From positions 240,001-304,000 of the forward strand of contig JAXRKP010000260.1 of the NCBI GenBank assembly GCA_037039925.1: DNA of 64,000 nucleotides, read 5' to 3'. The notes beneath the pieces are model-generated. The model was not told where the DNA came from, ran no database searches, and saw nothing but the letters and a program-made list of their open reading frames with translations. The position numbers and the translations under genes are program-made. Source of the stretch: Doris montereyensis (lineage: Eukaryota > Mollusca > Gastropoda > Nudibranchia > Dorididae). Positions 1-15,134 of this stretch are shown in pieces (position 1 is the first letter of the stretch; every line of letters begins with the position of its first letter).

Positions 1-2594
1 GCTTACAGACAAAGGAACACGCTTTGACCCATAGATAGAAATGTTATAAATCTATGCTTTGACCAAATATCGAAGAAATTGAAGAATATGCCTTAATAGA
101 GATATTTCATGGGTGATGAATTGTCAAGAACATTTCCGAAAGAAAAACGAACTCTACGTCTGAATCGCAAAAGGAAAAGGAAAAAATCAAATTATTTCTC
201 TTAACAGTATCTCGACATAGATCTATATTATTATAATCCGTATTATAATAGACTAGTAAAGTAAAGTCAATTCCTCATATACTTTCATTTTCGATCTTGT
301 AATTATTATTGTCATAGTACATTATGTATAATGTATAATCAATGCTAGAATAAGTTTTAGGTTAACAAAAAAAAGTGTGCAATAAAAAGAAAAAGTTTTG
401 TGAAGAATCAAGAGACACTTCAAGTATTCCATACTCGACTTCTTCTTCGAACGAAGATAGAGAATTAACTCTAAAATTGAAAATCAATTCAACATGGCTG
501 CTGCTGTATTTGATCAGTGCAGTCTGCATCAGTTCGCCGATCGCTATAATTACAGCTCTTGTTCATTCAACTCTCATGAGGTAATATGGGTTATAATACC
601 AGAATACGTAGGTCTACCAGAGTAATATTGCTGTTTACAGTCGAGAATGGTTCCCCTGTACAATGTAGATTATATTTGTGATAGAGAATATAATATTGAG
701 ATTGATTGACTTCAATCAATCAATTGTCTGAATTGAGTGGATGCTATTGAGTTAGTATGTATTGATTCAGTGTCGCCAGTTATAGTTACCGTCAAGGTTG
801 GATAAATGGCGTAAAATATGGTAAATTTTATACTTAATTAAAGGGACTAGATCTAGATTCTAGTATTTATTCATACCCTGACTCTCGTTAGTACTTAGAT
901 CTACATAAAATTTATAGATCATATACATACAGTCGACGATCGTTGGGATGGGATATCGTGGGTATGGGATCGTAACTAGATCTCACCTTGCCTTGGGTTT
1001 GACAATTATTTTTGAGTTTGATGTGAAAGTGAAAGACTCACATAGTCAGGCACACACTATCACCATCCCTTACACACTGAACCCCTGGTGGGGGGGGGGG
1101 TTAGGGCAAGAAATGATGACAGGATGTTATGTTTGTTAAAATAATGGCAGGGTCCTAACTACAGAATTCTTTCCCCTCCAGTAGCTCATCCCAACGAAAA
1201 TCAGAACGTGTACCCGACTATGGTTGGAGTCCTCCCACTTGATGGGGGAGGTTCAGCCTTTATGGATTGTGATATATCCCTCCCATTTATCCGACTAGAC
1301 TAGATTGTAGAGAGATGTAATGCTAATTTGATTAGGAATCTACTTACAAACATTTACCTCTAATTGTAAGTCGATTACTGATTACGAGTGTTTGACACAT
1401 ATTGTGCACAGCTTAATTCAAGATGGTGACCATTTCCATGACAATCAGCGACAACCAAATTTCCAAAAATTAATCACAATTTTTTCCTCAAGCTTGGTCA
1501 TGCTGAATTCATTTATAAAGCTTAAACTTATAAGTTATTTATCTTTTCAAACTAAGAATTTCATTCTCGTGACACCCCCCCCCTCGCACTTAAGCACCAT
1601 TTAAACCCGATACTCTCTCCCACTCTACGAGTTTGTCACAAAGTGTGTTCCCAAGTTGTCTCCCTATTATTTCTCCCGGATTAGCTTTGCTGACTATAGG
1701 CACAACAGTGTAAGATACATTGTGGCGGTGCTAAAGTCGGAGTAATAATAGGGAAGACTACTTGGAAGCATGCGAGGAGGCTTCTGGTTCTGGTTCTTTT
1801 TGTACCTCCTACTCTCTCCTTTTCTAGATGATAGAACTGGGAAACAGAACCAGTAGTGAGGTCCATATTATTATTCTCCTTTTAGGTCTATAATTCCCTG
1901 TCACCATATTTATATTATAATGTATTAGATTGACTTGGGAATACGCTTTTGTTTCTTTTAATCCAATGGTCATGTCAGACTGTCCGGGAGGCTAGGCCGA
2001 AAGAGAGGGACAATTTCCTTCTTCGGGCTAGACTAGAGAAAGGAATTGCAGTACATTGTGGTCAGTCCGCGAGAGGGTGATCGCACACCATGTATGCTTT
2101 TTCATTGCGAAAAGTATCATATCATCATTTTTGAGGTCGATACTGCCTGGCGCTGCTGAAGTGCGATATGCCGGTTTTTAAAAAACCTGCTTTAGGTTTT
2201 TATCCTAATAACTTTTGGATCAAGACAGCGTTTGAATTTATTGCAATAGAATTGTTGACCTGTGATCAAGGAAACTTTTTATTACTAATTAATTGATTTC
2301 CAGTCATTACAATGTATATATTATGATAAAAACTTGATCTAATAATCACAGTTGACACCATCTGTACATCTTCACATGGTACTATGGTTTTTAAGTTTAC
2401 TATAGTCAAAGTTTGAGAAAATTAGTTTTATTGAAATATGAATCATAATCCACCATTATCTCCTGGTATGCTTATTCTTTTCAATATATAATATTGTAAA
2501 GAAGATTTTCTTTTCATTATTCTTCACAGTTATAACCCATCACACCATGATTCCTTACAGTTATTGAAAGTGTCACTGTAAATCAAAAAGCACC
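1..2594. other. Gene-free stretch upstream of the zinc-finger gene
   Basis: AT-rich sequence in which I recognise no protein family. An open frame at 375-584 encodes a hydrophobic stretch and is followed by a good splice-donor context (CATGAG then GTAATA at about 582), but it has no convincing start codon and no recognisable domain, so I do not call it a gene. A poly-G run lies at about 1089-1100 and a poly-C run at about 1574-1583. Nothing else stands out. Confidence 0.5.
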
Positions 2595-3475
2595 ATGTCG
2601 AAATACCAGTATAGTAAATTGGTCATGGAGAAATATCTTCGCAGGTCATTTTATGATGCTGTGTTGGAGCTGTACTGAGGCAGCTCAGGGAGCTCGAATT
2701 ATTTCTGTCAGCCTGGAAGGCACCTTGTCTTTGGTGGTTAATAAAGACGACAGCTTCCTTATTAAACTGAATGAGGTCGCCCAACGAGCTGACGACCGCG
2801 AGGAGCATCTCAGATATAAAGGCATAGACAACATGAAGCTAGAGGGAGCTGAACATTACATTGTGAAAAAGGAGGAATCATATCATCGCCCAGCTCAACA
2901 GGCCATTCCTCTCGAAGCTGATGTTATCAATCTGGAACTTAATCAAAAAGATTGGACTAATGGCATGGTTGAAAACAGTGATGGGCAAAATAAAATGGTC
3001 GCTGTTGTGGAAGATACAAAGACAGTAAAGCTTGCTGATGTATCCTTAGAAAAGATTGCTGAACATAAGGGAGAAAATGACACAGCTTATGAAAAGTCGA
3101 GTGATGGTGACACTGATTCTGAAGAAGAAACGGAATCAGAATTTCTGCATTCCCATCACCAGCAAGTCACCATTCCTGACTATGTGTCATGTGGTCAGAG
3201 CAAATCCGAACTTGACTGTGTCAATGGTGACGACATCTGCTTCATGCCAGTGGGCCAAGTAGATGAGTATAAGCGAAAGGCTGATGGGAAGGATTCTGAT
3301 CATGTGGACTTACTTGGGAAAAAGTCTCCTCACAAAAGACAGAAAAATACATCTTCAACTGATGGGGATGATGATGCCAACAGGGCTGAAGAGATGGAGA
3401 AAATGTCTGCGACAATCTCAGCTACAGCTGCAGATGACGGTGCTAATTCTGGCCTCCAGCTGCTTCCCCATACAG
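2595..3475 (+). CDS. Zinc-finger gene exon 1 (acidic N-terminal region)
   Basis: From 2653 the frame is open to the splice donor after 3475 (about 274 codons). The ATG at 2595 begins a second frame (MSKYQYSKL...) that is open to a stop at about 2676. A one-base change there would fuse it to the long frame and give a more natural N-terminus than the Met-Met-Leu-Cys start at 2653. The encoded protein is strongly acidic around residues 150-170 and has no recognised domain. Confidence 0.65.
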
Positions 3476-4599
3476 GTATAGGAACTTTTTGAATTTTAAC
3501 AATATTTGTGTTTCTTTTTAAATCCCTTGAACATTTGCTGACTTCTTAGTTGTGCGTCAACTTTCATAAAACATTATATTAAACTATGCTGTACATTTAT
3601 TGTCGCTTTTGACATGGGTTTTTTTTTCATTGATTATAAATAATATATTAGAGACTTGGTTCATTTGATTTGATTTCACCGACATCCACAACTAAGGTGA
3701 TCTCAGTTTTTTTTGTAGGATTTTAGAATTTTGCCTTGACTTTCCTGTAAACAGCCAAGTGATCTTTAACACTACAGGCACAGAGTGGTGATCTGTATAC
3801 TGGGACCTCCTTCTTAATGTCTGTTGCCAGTGGGCCTAGGTATCAACCAATCTATTTGGGGAGAGGGGTTGAAAATAAATAAATTGAGAAATTTTCTAAT
3901 ATTTCAACCTGTTGGGTACGAACTCATGACCTTAAATGATCGAGAGGCTGATGACTTGACCCTAGACCATCAAAAGTCCCCAGACTTGGTTTAGACTTGC
4001 CATGAATTTATTTTTAACATTTATCCAGTAAATCAAAGGCAACCTGCCCTCAATTCATATTTGAATAAAGAAATTTGTTAGAATAATAATTCAGTGAAAT
4101 AGAGACAGTTCCAAATGGAAGACTCTTTATTCTATCAGTGAGGTAAAACTAAAATATGAGATAAGAGAGATTTCTAAATGTAAATATAATGACATTTTAT
4201 TTCACCTTGTCTACAAGTGTTATTTTATCAAAACTTTACTTTGACTGTAACAATGATATTTTGCACACATACATGGCCGATAAAAGGTCGAAAAATGATG
4301 GTAGGCAAACTGTGGTAGTAAATAAGTGGATGACAAATTTATGTTAACACACACAACGAAAAGGCTCTGATCGTGATTAAATCTAAGTCTTATATTCAAC
4401 CTGTGAATCATACACTAAATGGCCATCAGTTTAATGGTCAGGCTTGCAGAGGGTGGAACTTTCTGTGGCAATGGTCATCCATTTTTATCTGACAATCACG
4501 CAAGAAATCACTTATCCACACCACATTGGTCTGGTTTGACAAGCATCTTTGTTTTGATTGACAGCAATTAACCTCACTTGTGTATGTAATGTACATCAC

Positions 4600-4694
<95 letters not shown>

Positions 4695-4721
4695 TCTCTC
4701 TTCTCTCTTTCTCTCTCTTCT

Positions 4722-4806
<85 letters not shown>

Positions 4807-7045
4807 CCCTCTCCCTCCACTCACGCACAACAAATTACAACGTTCCCTTCTCTTTTACATTTTACGTAAATAATGTAGAGAATTTGCTTTTGGAAGGGAA
4901 TGGGAGTAGGTTTTCATTATATTTGTACACTTAAATGTCTGCCCAATCTGCTACATGATTCCATTGCATTTTTAATAGTTTGATTTCTCATTAAGGAAGC
5001 ATTTGGGCGGTTGGTAGGATCTGATCTGCTGGTAGGTCCACCTTCTTTTCTTGCACTTCTTCACTTACTTTTCATCTTACTGTTTCTTCTTTCTTCTTTA
5101 ATTCACCTTGAGATCACTGTATAAGGTGGATGTGAGAATATAAGTTTCAATGGAGCTGTTTGAAGAAATTTAGGTATCATAATCATACTGTTATTAAGTC
5201 ATAGTCATACCTCACTGAAATTTTGTATTTGATCTGTTTTACTATTGTTAGTAATCAATCACAGCATTTGCCAAATGATATATATTTTCTATGTTGACGT
5301 GAATTATCATGAAATTTTCGCTTTTTGTCTGTCTCTCTCTTACCTTCTTCAGCAACTGGGCCCATAATTGTTGAGGAAGAAGAAAATTATTCAGGAGGCC
5401 AGATGGCACAGCTGGCGATGCTACAGATGAGAGAGCCAATGTTTCGTCCCCAAGATTTTGAGGAACTGGCCAGACACCAGCAATGGCAGATGGTTGCTTA
5501 TCAACGAAGCTTCATGGAAAAATCTTATCTACAGCATCACATGCAACAGTATCAACGTGACACAGAGCGTCTGAGGTGGGAATTCGCGGCTGCCCAGCAA
5601 GCCAGAGATTATCCCCAGGGTGGAGAAGACGCCGAGAAGTTGTACAGACAGGCCCAGAATTCTGGAACTGAAGCCGCACTGTTAGCCGCTGCCACTTTGG
5701 ATGAAGCCACGAAAAGTTCGAGGGAAATGGGTAGTGAAATGGTCGTAACAAACACTGACAAGATGTCGGCTCAGTACCTGCGCATTGTGTCTGATGACCC
5801 CAATGTAAACTCTACAGACACAGATTATGAAGAAGGAGAATTGAGGCCAGAGTCACATAACTGTGTACTATGTAATACAAAAATTCTCTTCAATGGAATT
5901 GCTCTTACGGCACATGGAAAAGCATCGCACAGCTTTTGAGAGATCCTGCTCTGTATGTCAATCTGGCACACTCACTGGGAGTATGCTAATTTTACACATG
6001 GAGGCGTCACACGGCCCAGAGTCCAGCTTTTCCCTGCCGTCATCTGCCCCACCAGTAACAATGTCTGCCACAGTGAGCACAAGTCTTACATCCGGTGTGT
6101 TGGAGTACCCCAGTCTTTTCCGACAGCTCCACCCAATTACAATGGTGCTATGCTCGAAGCAACTACGAGTGTTAAGTTATCCCAGCAACAGGAATCTCCA
6201 AATCCTAGTACTGGGAAAGATGAGGCTAAAGAAGACTCTATAAAGGAAGGAATGCAAAATTTGAATTACCATTTAGCTACTGTTAGCGCCCACCCGACTG
6301 CTGTAGATGCCCCTGCTACAGTTGCTGCTGCTGCAACTGCTACCACTTCTGGAACATCACAGGAGAATTTCTTAGGCCTCCCACCGCAGTTTTATCCCCT
6401 CATTGGTTGCCAGATTTGTGGTGAAAAATTTGCTTTAAGTGAGGCGTTAGATCAGCATGTTGAGAATCAACACAAAGATCTCCAGTGTACTTACAGCTGT
6501 AAACCTTGTGCCCTGACTTTTAACAAACACGTCGAACTGTCAAAGCATAAATCAAGGCACGAGACTGCCTCCACCAACCTTAAATGTAGTCACTGTTTGA
6601 AGTCTTTTAAATCCGTGAAGCAGCTACGCTTACACTACGTTGCTGCTCACGCATGTTGTCATTTCTGTGAATATTGTAGAGCTGGTTTCCCAGACGCAGT
6701 GGCGCTTCAGATCCACGAACAGCTTCACACCTCGACCCAGAAAAGCTTTCATATCGTTGTGATATTTGTAATAAAGCATTTTACACTCAGTCCCAGTGCA
6801 GCGCCCACAAGCGAACCCACAAAGACGAAAAAGCCCATGCGTGTGAGATATGCGGCAGTGCTTTCTTCAAGCGTGGTGATCTCACCAAACACGTTCGCAC
6901 GGTACACTCTCCAAGCAGGTTATTTGCCTGCAAGTTCTGTGGTAAGAAAGGCACACGCATGGACAATATGAGAAGTCATGTCCGCTCTCATCACAAGAAT
7001 ATGACACGAGATCAGATTATCAATATGATTGAGGTCATTGAGTGA
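2595..7045 (+). CDS. C2H2 zinc-finger protein gene, two coding exons, interrupted by single-base frame breaks
   Basis: Putative nuclear DNA- or RNA-binding protein; no ortholog recognised. Exon 1 (to 3475) encodes an acidic, Ser/Asp/Glu-rich region with a basic cluster (KKSPHKRQK) that could be a nuclear localisation signal. It ends in ACAG|GTATAG in phase 1. Exon 2 starts at 5353 after TTCTTCAG and joins in frame. It begins with a Gln/Met-rich, probably helical segment and then carries nine C2H2 fingers between about 5860 and 6990, including CQICGEKFALSEALDQHVENQH-type fingers, ending at TGA 7043-7045. The fingers fall in three reading frames: breaks are needed near 5901-5912, 6100-6145 and 6728-6740. 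Removing one base at the first break restores canonical C-x2-C-x12-H-x3-H spacing. All Cys and His ligands survive, which argues for assembly indels, although a young pseudogene is possible. The start is uncertain: ATG 2595 has a good context (CACCATGT) but needs another one-base shift near 2678; ATG 2653 is in frame. Confidence 0.75.
3664..3985 (-). repeat. tRNA-derived SINE, copy A (minus strand, in the zinc-finger gene intron)
   Basis: Read on the minus strand this has a tRNA-like head with a B-box-like GAGTTCGTACCC (about 3905-3925), a central body, and a tail containing AAATCAAATCAAA. It aligns over nearly its full length with the plus-strand copy at about 12470-12788. Shared landmarks are the GTGCCTGT/GTGCACGT...AAAGATC block, GGCTGTTTACAGG, and ATCACCTTAGTTGTGGATG near the 3' end. 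The similarity ending at the same place in both copies supports a dispersed SINE. The superfamily is not assigned. Confidence 0.6.
4601..4818. repeat. (TC)n microsatellite in the zinc-finger gene intron
   Basis: Over 200 bases of nearly pure CT dinucleotide, with a few TTTC interruptions in the middle. It produces long spurious Leu-Ser and Arg-Glu reading frames on both strands. Confidence 0.98.
5003..5155 (+). repeat. Dispersed repeat family R1, copy 1
   Basis: One of four related copies in this window (others at about 20019-20155, 53791-53945 and, inverted, 62558-62690). Shared order: GGGCGGTTGG, a GGTAGGTC block, a CTTTC/CTTCTTTCA pyrimidine stretch, TGTTTC then TTAATTYACCYTGA, a TATCAC-like block, and an end near TTTCAATG. 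No coding potential and no tRNA-like head seen. Probably a short non-autonomous element. Confidence 0.65.
5353..7045 (+). CDS. Zinc-finger gene exon 2 (nine C2H2 fingers, three frame breaks)
   Basis: Acceptor TTCTTCAG ends at 5352 and codon phase matches exon 1. Finger starts, by CxxC pairs, include CVLC, CSVC, CQIC, CKPC, CSHC, CEYC, CDIC, CEIC and CKFC, each followed by an appropriately spaced His pair. The last finger is followed by a short tail ending in MIEVIE and TGA. The frame changes from phase 0 to 1 to 0 to 2 along the exon. No GT/AG pair could remove the shifts as introns, since each is a single base. Confidence 0.75.
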
Positions 7046-10000
7046 AACTCGTGATCAGTTTGTTCACTCTTAATTTATCGTCAATGGCGGAAAAAATGCA
7101 GATGTTGTTTTTTCCCCCTTTTCTCTGCTAAACATTTGAAACTTTTACATCTGTAACCACTTTATTATGTCTATTTGTCCTAAATTTGAACAGGATATTG
7201 ATAAGCATCCTAAGTTGTTTGAACAAATGCTTGACACACAGCAAGGAAAAGGACTTAAGGAATTGTCCTTCACACTGTAAAGACCCTCATTAAAAACAAA
7301 TTGTTGCAGGGAAACAAACAATAGTAACATTCAACAAAAGGGCAAGAAAGGTCACACTCCTTATATCTACGTTTGGAATATTAACATTTTTGGAAGCTTT
7401 AGCTGGATTAAGATTGATGGCATTACAAATCTTTGCTGTCTTTCTTAGAGTAAGGCATACTTCTAGCACACTTTTACTGCCTTCGGGGAAAGGTTTGAAT
7501 CTTGTTTGGGCTGGAAGAGGATTTTTTGCTTTTGTTGCTTCTTTGACATTCATGTCATGAATATTAATCTCAGTTATATGTACTTTTTAAAATCTTAGAC
7601 ATTCAAGATGTTATGCAACCGAGTGTGTCTACTGTCACGAATGATTGGTAATTGCTTACATGTTTTGACACATATATATATCGTCAGTGAAACTGTCTAG
7701 ACATATTAGTCTGGGCGACATAATTCTTCAGGAAAATAGACAAAACAAAATAAATCTTGTTTTACTTCTTGAATTTCTATTTAATAAATATTTTAGTCTT
7801 TTGAAGGTAGTAATTGGAAAGAAATGACTTACACTTTAAAAAAGTCGAAACAAGGTTTGAGTTTCCAAGAGAAAATCTGTGTTTAGATCATGTTCGTAAC
7901 TGGAGCCGTTCTATTGGATGAGGGCCTCCAATATTTATAACAACATGAAAGAAGGGCGTATTTGATCATTTGCAGGACAAATCTCATAGTCATATCCCAT
8001 ATATTGTTTAGACAGCTTTATTGGCGATATAAGGCTGATGATGTGTGACATTTGCAAGCCTGTCTGATAGTTCCTGCTCTACTCCTTGAGAATAATTTTC
8101 CATGGATTGTTATTTAAATGAACATAAATGTATTATAAACCATTTGTGTTGAGGTACAGTCTTCCAACTCAAACAGGTTTTCTTGACAACTTGACTTTTA
8201 CTTTAACAAACTCTGAAAGGGATGAATGTCTTTTTATATAGAGCTATTTCTCCGTAGAAGTAGAAACACTGTCGTTGGAGTCATGTTCCAGTTAAAACCA
8301 CACCATTAGAACTCACACACACGCACAGACTCATGCTTGTACGTGATTCTTTGTGCAACGTAGACATTTTTTGAATGGGATCTTTATTTTCTGATTTCTG
8401 CTTCATACTCAAAAAATACCACAGAATGTGTGTGATCCCAAAGTACACGTAGACATTACAATGGGAATGCAATTATTTCCAAAACCAATGTAGGAAGAAA
8501 AAGCTGTTAGTCAGGTGTTGACTCACAATGTCATGACTAGACTGAAATAGATATAAAACTATCCATACCCTTTTATTAATTCTTTATTGCTCCTTTTTTG
8601 TCCCCTGTCCGTCTTTTCATTAATTTCATTGTCTTGTTAAATAGCCCATAACGTTCATACTTTTAAATCCCTAAAAAATAAAGGTATTCATCATACCTAC
8701 AAGACCACTATGCTACCACTTTCCCTTAACACTTCTTTTTCTCTCATTTGCAAGATTTATTCATATTAATCTTATTCATGGATAAGAATGCAAAATGCCA
8801 TTTACCATTTTATGTGAATGAGAAGAATATATGATACATAAAATTAACAGAAAACTCAAAGTCAAAGAAGTGAATACCATATTTATAGACTAAATGTCAC
8901 GTATCTGTTCTAAGAGATACAGTCAAAAATGCTTAATCCGTTTAAGTGGGTAATGGCTAACTTATTTTAAAAAAGGGGAGAGAGAAAGAGAGATTGGGGT
9001 GGGTGGTACAGTAGTAATAGTAGGGCTGGGTGAAGAGATTTATAGGTCGTGTGATGAACTGGCCTATCGCCAACATTACACAGGCACAGGCACTAATCTG
9101 CAGCACATGTTGCTCTTCTAGAATAATGGTATTACATGAACTGTACATTGGCAAGAACACCAAGGGGTAGAGTTGGAAGATTGCTTTGTTTTTCATTCTT
9201 GCAAGTTCTAGCTTTGGGTGATGCCGGCTTTATCCGAACGGAAATGATTTTGGATTAAAAGTAAATTTTTAATTAAACTATAGTGAAATTTTGGATGATG
9301 AGACTAGTGAGAGGGGTGTTTATTTAGAAAAAATCAGGTTCAGGTAAATCTTTTGAACTAAGGGTCTTCAGACTAAACATTTTCGAGTCTGTAGTATAAA
9401 GTTAGGGTTTATGGCATCATTCTTACTTGTATATATTCCTTCGTCTTTTGTCATTCAAAAGAATTGCTAACAGAAATGGTTTGTTGTTTTATACCACCTG
9501 TTTGTTGAGCCTTTTATAACTATGGATGTTTCTTATTGTCACACCAAGCAGTATCACTCTGTTTGTTATCTGCCTCTATTTTCAATCTCTATGTATTGAA
9601 CAATATTATGTGTGTGTATCTGTGTACGTGTTGTGGTCAGTGAATGGAAATTATAGTTCCCATGAAAGTCACAGTTTACATTACGAATGTAGCTGTTCCA
9701 AGTAAACATCTGTGTTAATGAATATATGCATCTCATATAAATATATTTTGCTCTTCAGAGATGATCTACAATACGGGCAGTGGCCATTTACCTCTGTTGT
9801 CATTCTTTCACATTCTTCGTGCCTAGTATTGCTATGACTATGATATGATTGATAATGATAACTGAGACGTCTGATAATTTGATTTGTTTCTGATATTTGA
9901 ATTAACAAGTTGCCATGTTTAAATGAGTCATATCTTATCTGTTTCTATTGTAGTTGTTACTATTTTAACTTCTACTTCTACTCATCTTCATCAATCAAAT

Positions 10001-12469
10001 CAAGGTGGGGACTCAATTCGTCCTCAAAGAATGTTAATATAGATAATATTAATACACTGCTCCTCTAGTCATTTTTGTAACCTGACTGAAACATGTCAAT
10101 GTTGGTGTCTGTCATGATTTAATTTGTTATTTTAATGTTATTTTTCTCCTGACATTACTGTCATTCAACATGGACACGTGTCATATCTATCATGATTTAA
10201 TTTGTTATTTTAATGTTATTTTAAAAAAGATGCTCATTTATACTGTAGTTTGCTCAGAGGGTGTTAATCATACTGTACTGTCATTCAACATGGTTCACAG
10301 CTTATTGGTGTTAAATAATAACAAGCTTATTTTAGAAGAATAAAAATAAAGGATTTTAACAAAGCTATGAGAATAAAAGTGTCATATTAAAACTAACTGA
10401 AGACATAAAATTAAAAGCATTACAGTGATAAAACAAAACTGAAGCCATTTTAATTTTTTGACTAGAGGGTGTTCTTTACGGCAAACTCGTTTGCAGCGAT
10501 TCCTATTGCAGTAGCAGAAGCATTTTCACAATTCTTTCACCAAGCATCTTTGGGATCTCTATTTTCCCTCTCTTTTGTATGGTTGACTAAAAACTGCTGA
10601 AAGCATACTATAGCAATAGCAGCTTTGTTTATGTATATTCGGCAATCACACAATTGTAATCTTTTTTTTTTCGCTGTTGGGGGTTAGGGATTTTTTTAGG
10701 GGGGGGGGGTCGTGATATTTACTACACGTTATTAATATTATATGCTACCATCCCTGTTGAGTGCTGTGGACAAAAGCATTAAATTCACTTACAGAACTAA
10801 AACAAATTGTTCCCAACTGCTCTAGGGATTGGGAAGGGTTAAAATCTTCTAGAGTTATATGGTCCTGACCAAATTTATCAGTTGTGAGTTTTGTCCTAAA
10901 GAGTAGTCTTGTTGTGGTCTCTCTGTAAGTCGTTTTGAGAAAGATATTTTTGTATTTAGTTTGTCCCCTTCGTCAGATGATACCAAGGGGATATTATTTT
11001 ACATGAATTTCTGAACATAATGCTCTTTCAAGAATGATTTTTGCATCTTTTTTTTTTTTTTTAAAGCGATTTCACAAATTATGAAGAAAGAAAAAAAAAG
11101 TAATTTTACATCAAAAGCTGATGATTTAATTAAAATTTTGAATGCAGAACTTACAGTACACCAAACGATAATGATCAAAGTGGGTTGAGCCACAGAAAGT
11201 ATTGGATTTGAATAAACAATGTGTCTTCCATGTTTTGCCTCAATCAAAGTCTTATTCATGTACTCTTGCAAAAAATTCATCATAGAATGTAAAATGTCTT
11301 TTTATTCAGGAAATAATGTGTATATATATTAATGTGTATTTTGTTGGTTGCAATGCTTAATTGACGGAAGTTCAATAGTTATTGATTATGATCAATTGTT
11401 ATAATGTTCTTCACTACATAAGTTTTATTAAATGCACTGTGTATGGTAAAGATGAACAAATTTATGTATTCTTGTTAGTGATCGAAATGCTTAGGAAATT
11501 AATAAGTGGAAAGAATTTCCCCTTTCGGTGTGTATACAGTTTTGCATTACCGTTGGCGTATATCCAAATACGGATGATTTATGTAACCTTTATGCATGAT
11601 TTAGCTCTAGATCATTCTTTTACTGTAAACAGTGTATGGTCTTTTTATGACCAGACAAAAATTACTGTTTTGATGTTTCCAAGTCATTTTTGACAAGCTG
11701 AAAAATACAAAGTGTTTTTTTTTTAATATGGCTTTACAGGTAGGGTAAAAAACATCTGAATATATTGTATCACTGTTTCCGATCAGGCATGCATAGGTGT
11801 GATATGTTTTTTAAATCAAGGAGTGGATCTTGTAGGTTGCATCTATGTATCTTTATTATTTCGTAGTATCCAACAAAAGAATCTTGCCAAATTATCGTAA
11901 GGATTAAAGGCAAAATGTGGCCCCTCACTACTGCAAAGCAGCTCATATGAATACGTTGGTTCTAAAGCTGAAAAATATGGTTTTGATATCTAGGGCTCTT
12001 TCTGATATATGCTTCTACTCAGTTTTAGATATAAATATAAGCCTATATATGACAATGTGAAGTCTTTAATGGGGTTGCCTAGCACTCAAGGCTGGTTTGT
12101 GTTTTTGGAGCTGTGTAAGGGATTAAAAATCCATGCAACTTCATAATTCATGATAGTGAAAGAAAAAAATTAGGAATAAACTAAACAGTATTGTTCAGTT
12201 TGGACAAACTTCCTTAGAGAAATGATAAATAAAGAGCAAAAGGGTCTGCTCTTCGCATTTTGAGACCTAACACTAACACCTCCTAACTAATTGGAGAGTC
12301 TACCAAGATTCCCTTATGACGCAAAGATAGCGCCAGTTTTCTTGATTACGATTGGGTTACCGATCAGAAAACCAGTTTTAAGCTTTACTTGTGCCAATGA
12401 ATGTAAAAACATTGAAAATAGACGTATTTTAAGGGCATCCCTCATCTACACGGAAAAGGCTGTGTTTCG
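7046..12469. other. Gene-poor stretch with local duplications
   Basis: Includes the presumed 3' UTR of the zinc-finger gene, with AATAAA motifs at about 7749 and 7783. The short ORFs here lack domain signals and look random. A local duplication lies at about 10112-10290, and a poly-G run at about 10698-10710. No RNA gene or transposon ends recognised. Confidence 0.5.
10112..10290 (+). repeat. Local tandem duplication (two units of about 80-115 bases)
   Basis: A CATGATTTAATTTGTTATTT-type block occurs at about 10113 and again at about 10190, and ACTGTCATTCAACATGG occurs at about 10157 and again at about 10278, in the same order. This indicates a diverged direct duplication. Confidence 0.6.
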
Positions 12470-12790
12470 TTCCTCAAGGGAATTCGGTAGTCTGGAGGCA
12501 AAATGTGTGGGTTTGTGCCCCCGCTACAGTTGAAAATTTCTTTTTCGAGAAAAATCTACCCCCCCCCCTCCCTGGTTTAGGTAAATGGGTCAACACCTAG
12601 TCCCACCGGAGATGGCCGATAAAAGGAGGTCCCGTGTGCAGACCACAATACTCTGTGCACGTCAAAGATCCCTTGGCTGTTTACAGGGCAGTCTGGGCAA
12701 CAACAATAACAAAAAATCTACCAAAAACCCAAAGATCACCTTAGTTGTGGATGTGGGTAAATCAAATCAAAGCCAGGTTTTGCATTTCAT
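12470..12790 (+). repeat. tRNA-derived SINE, copy B (near full length)
   Basis: Plus-strand partner of the copy at 3664-3985. The head has a B-box-like GGGTTTGTGCCCCC at about 12508-12521. The body contains GTGCACGTCAAAGATCC and GGCTGTTTACAGGGCAG, and the 3' end is ATCACCTTAGTTGTGGATG followed by an AAATCAAATCAAA tail. An open frame across it is incidental. The class is inferred from the tRNA-like head and the alignment to copy A. Confidence 0.6.

Positions 12791-15134
<2,344 letters not shown>

Noticed and set aside
375..584. Hydrophobic 69-codon ORF followed by a donor-like site
   Set aside because: No ATG start, no acceptor with good polypyrimidine tract, no recognisable family; could be a chance frame.
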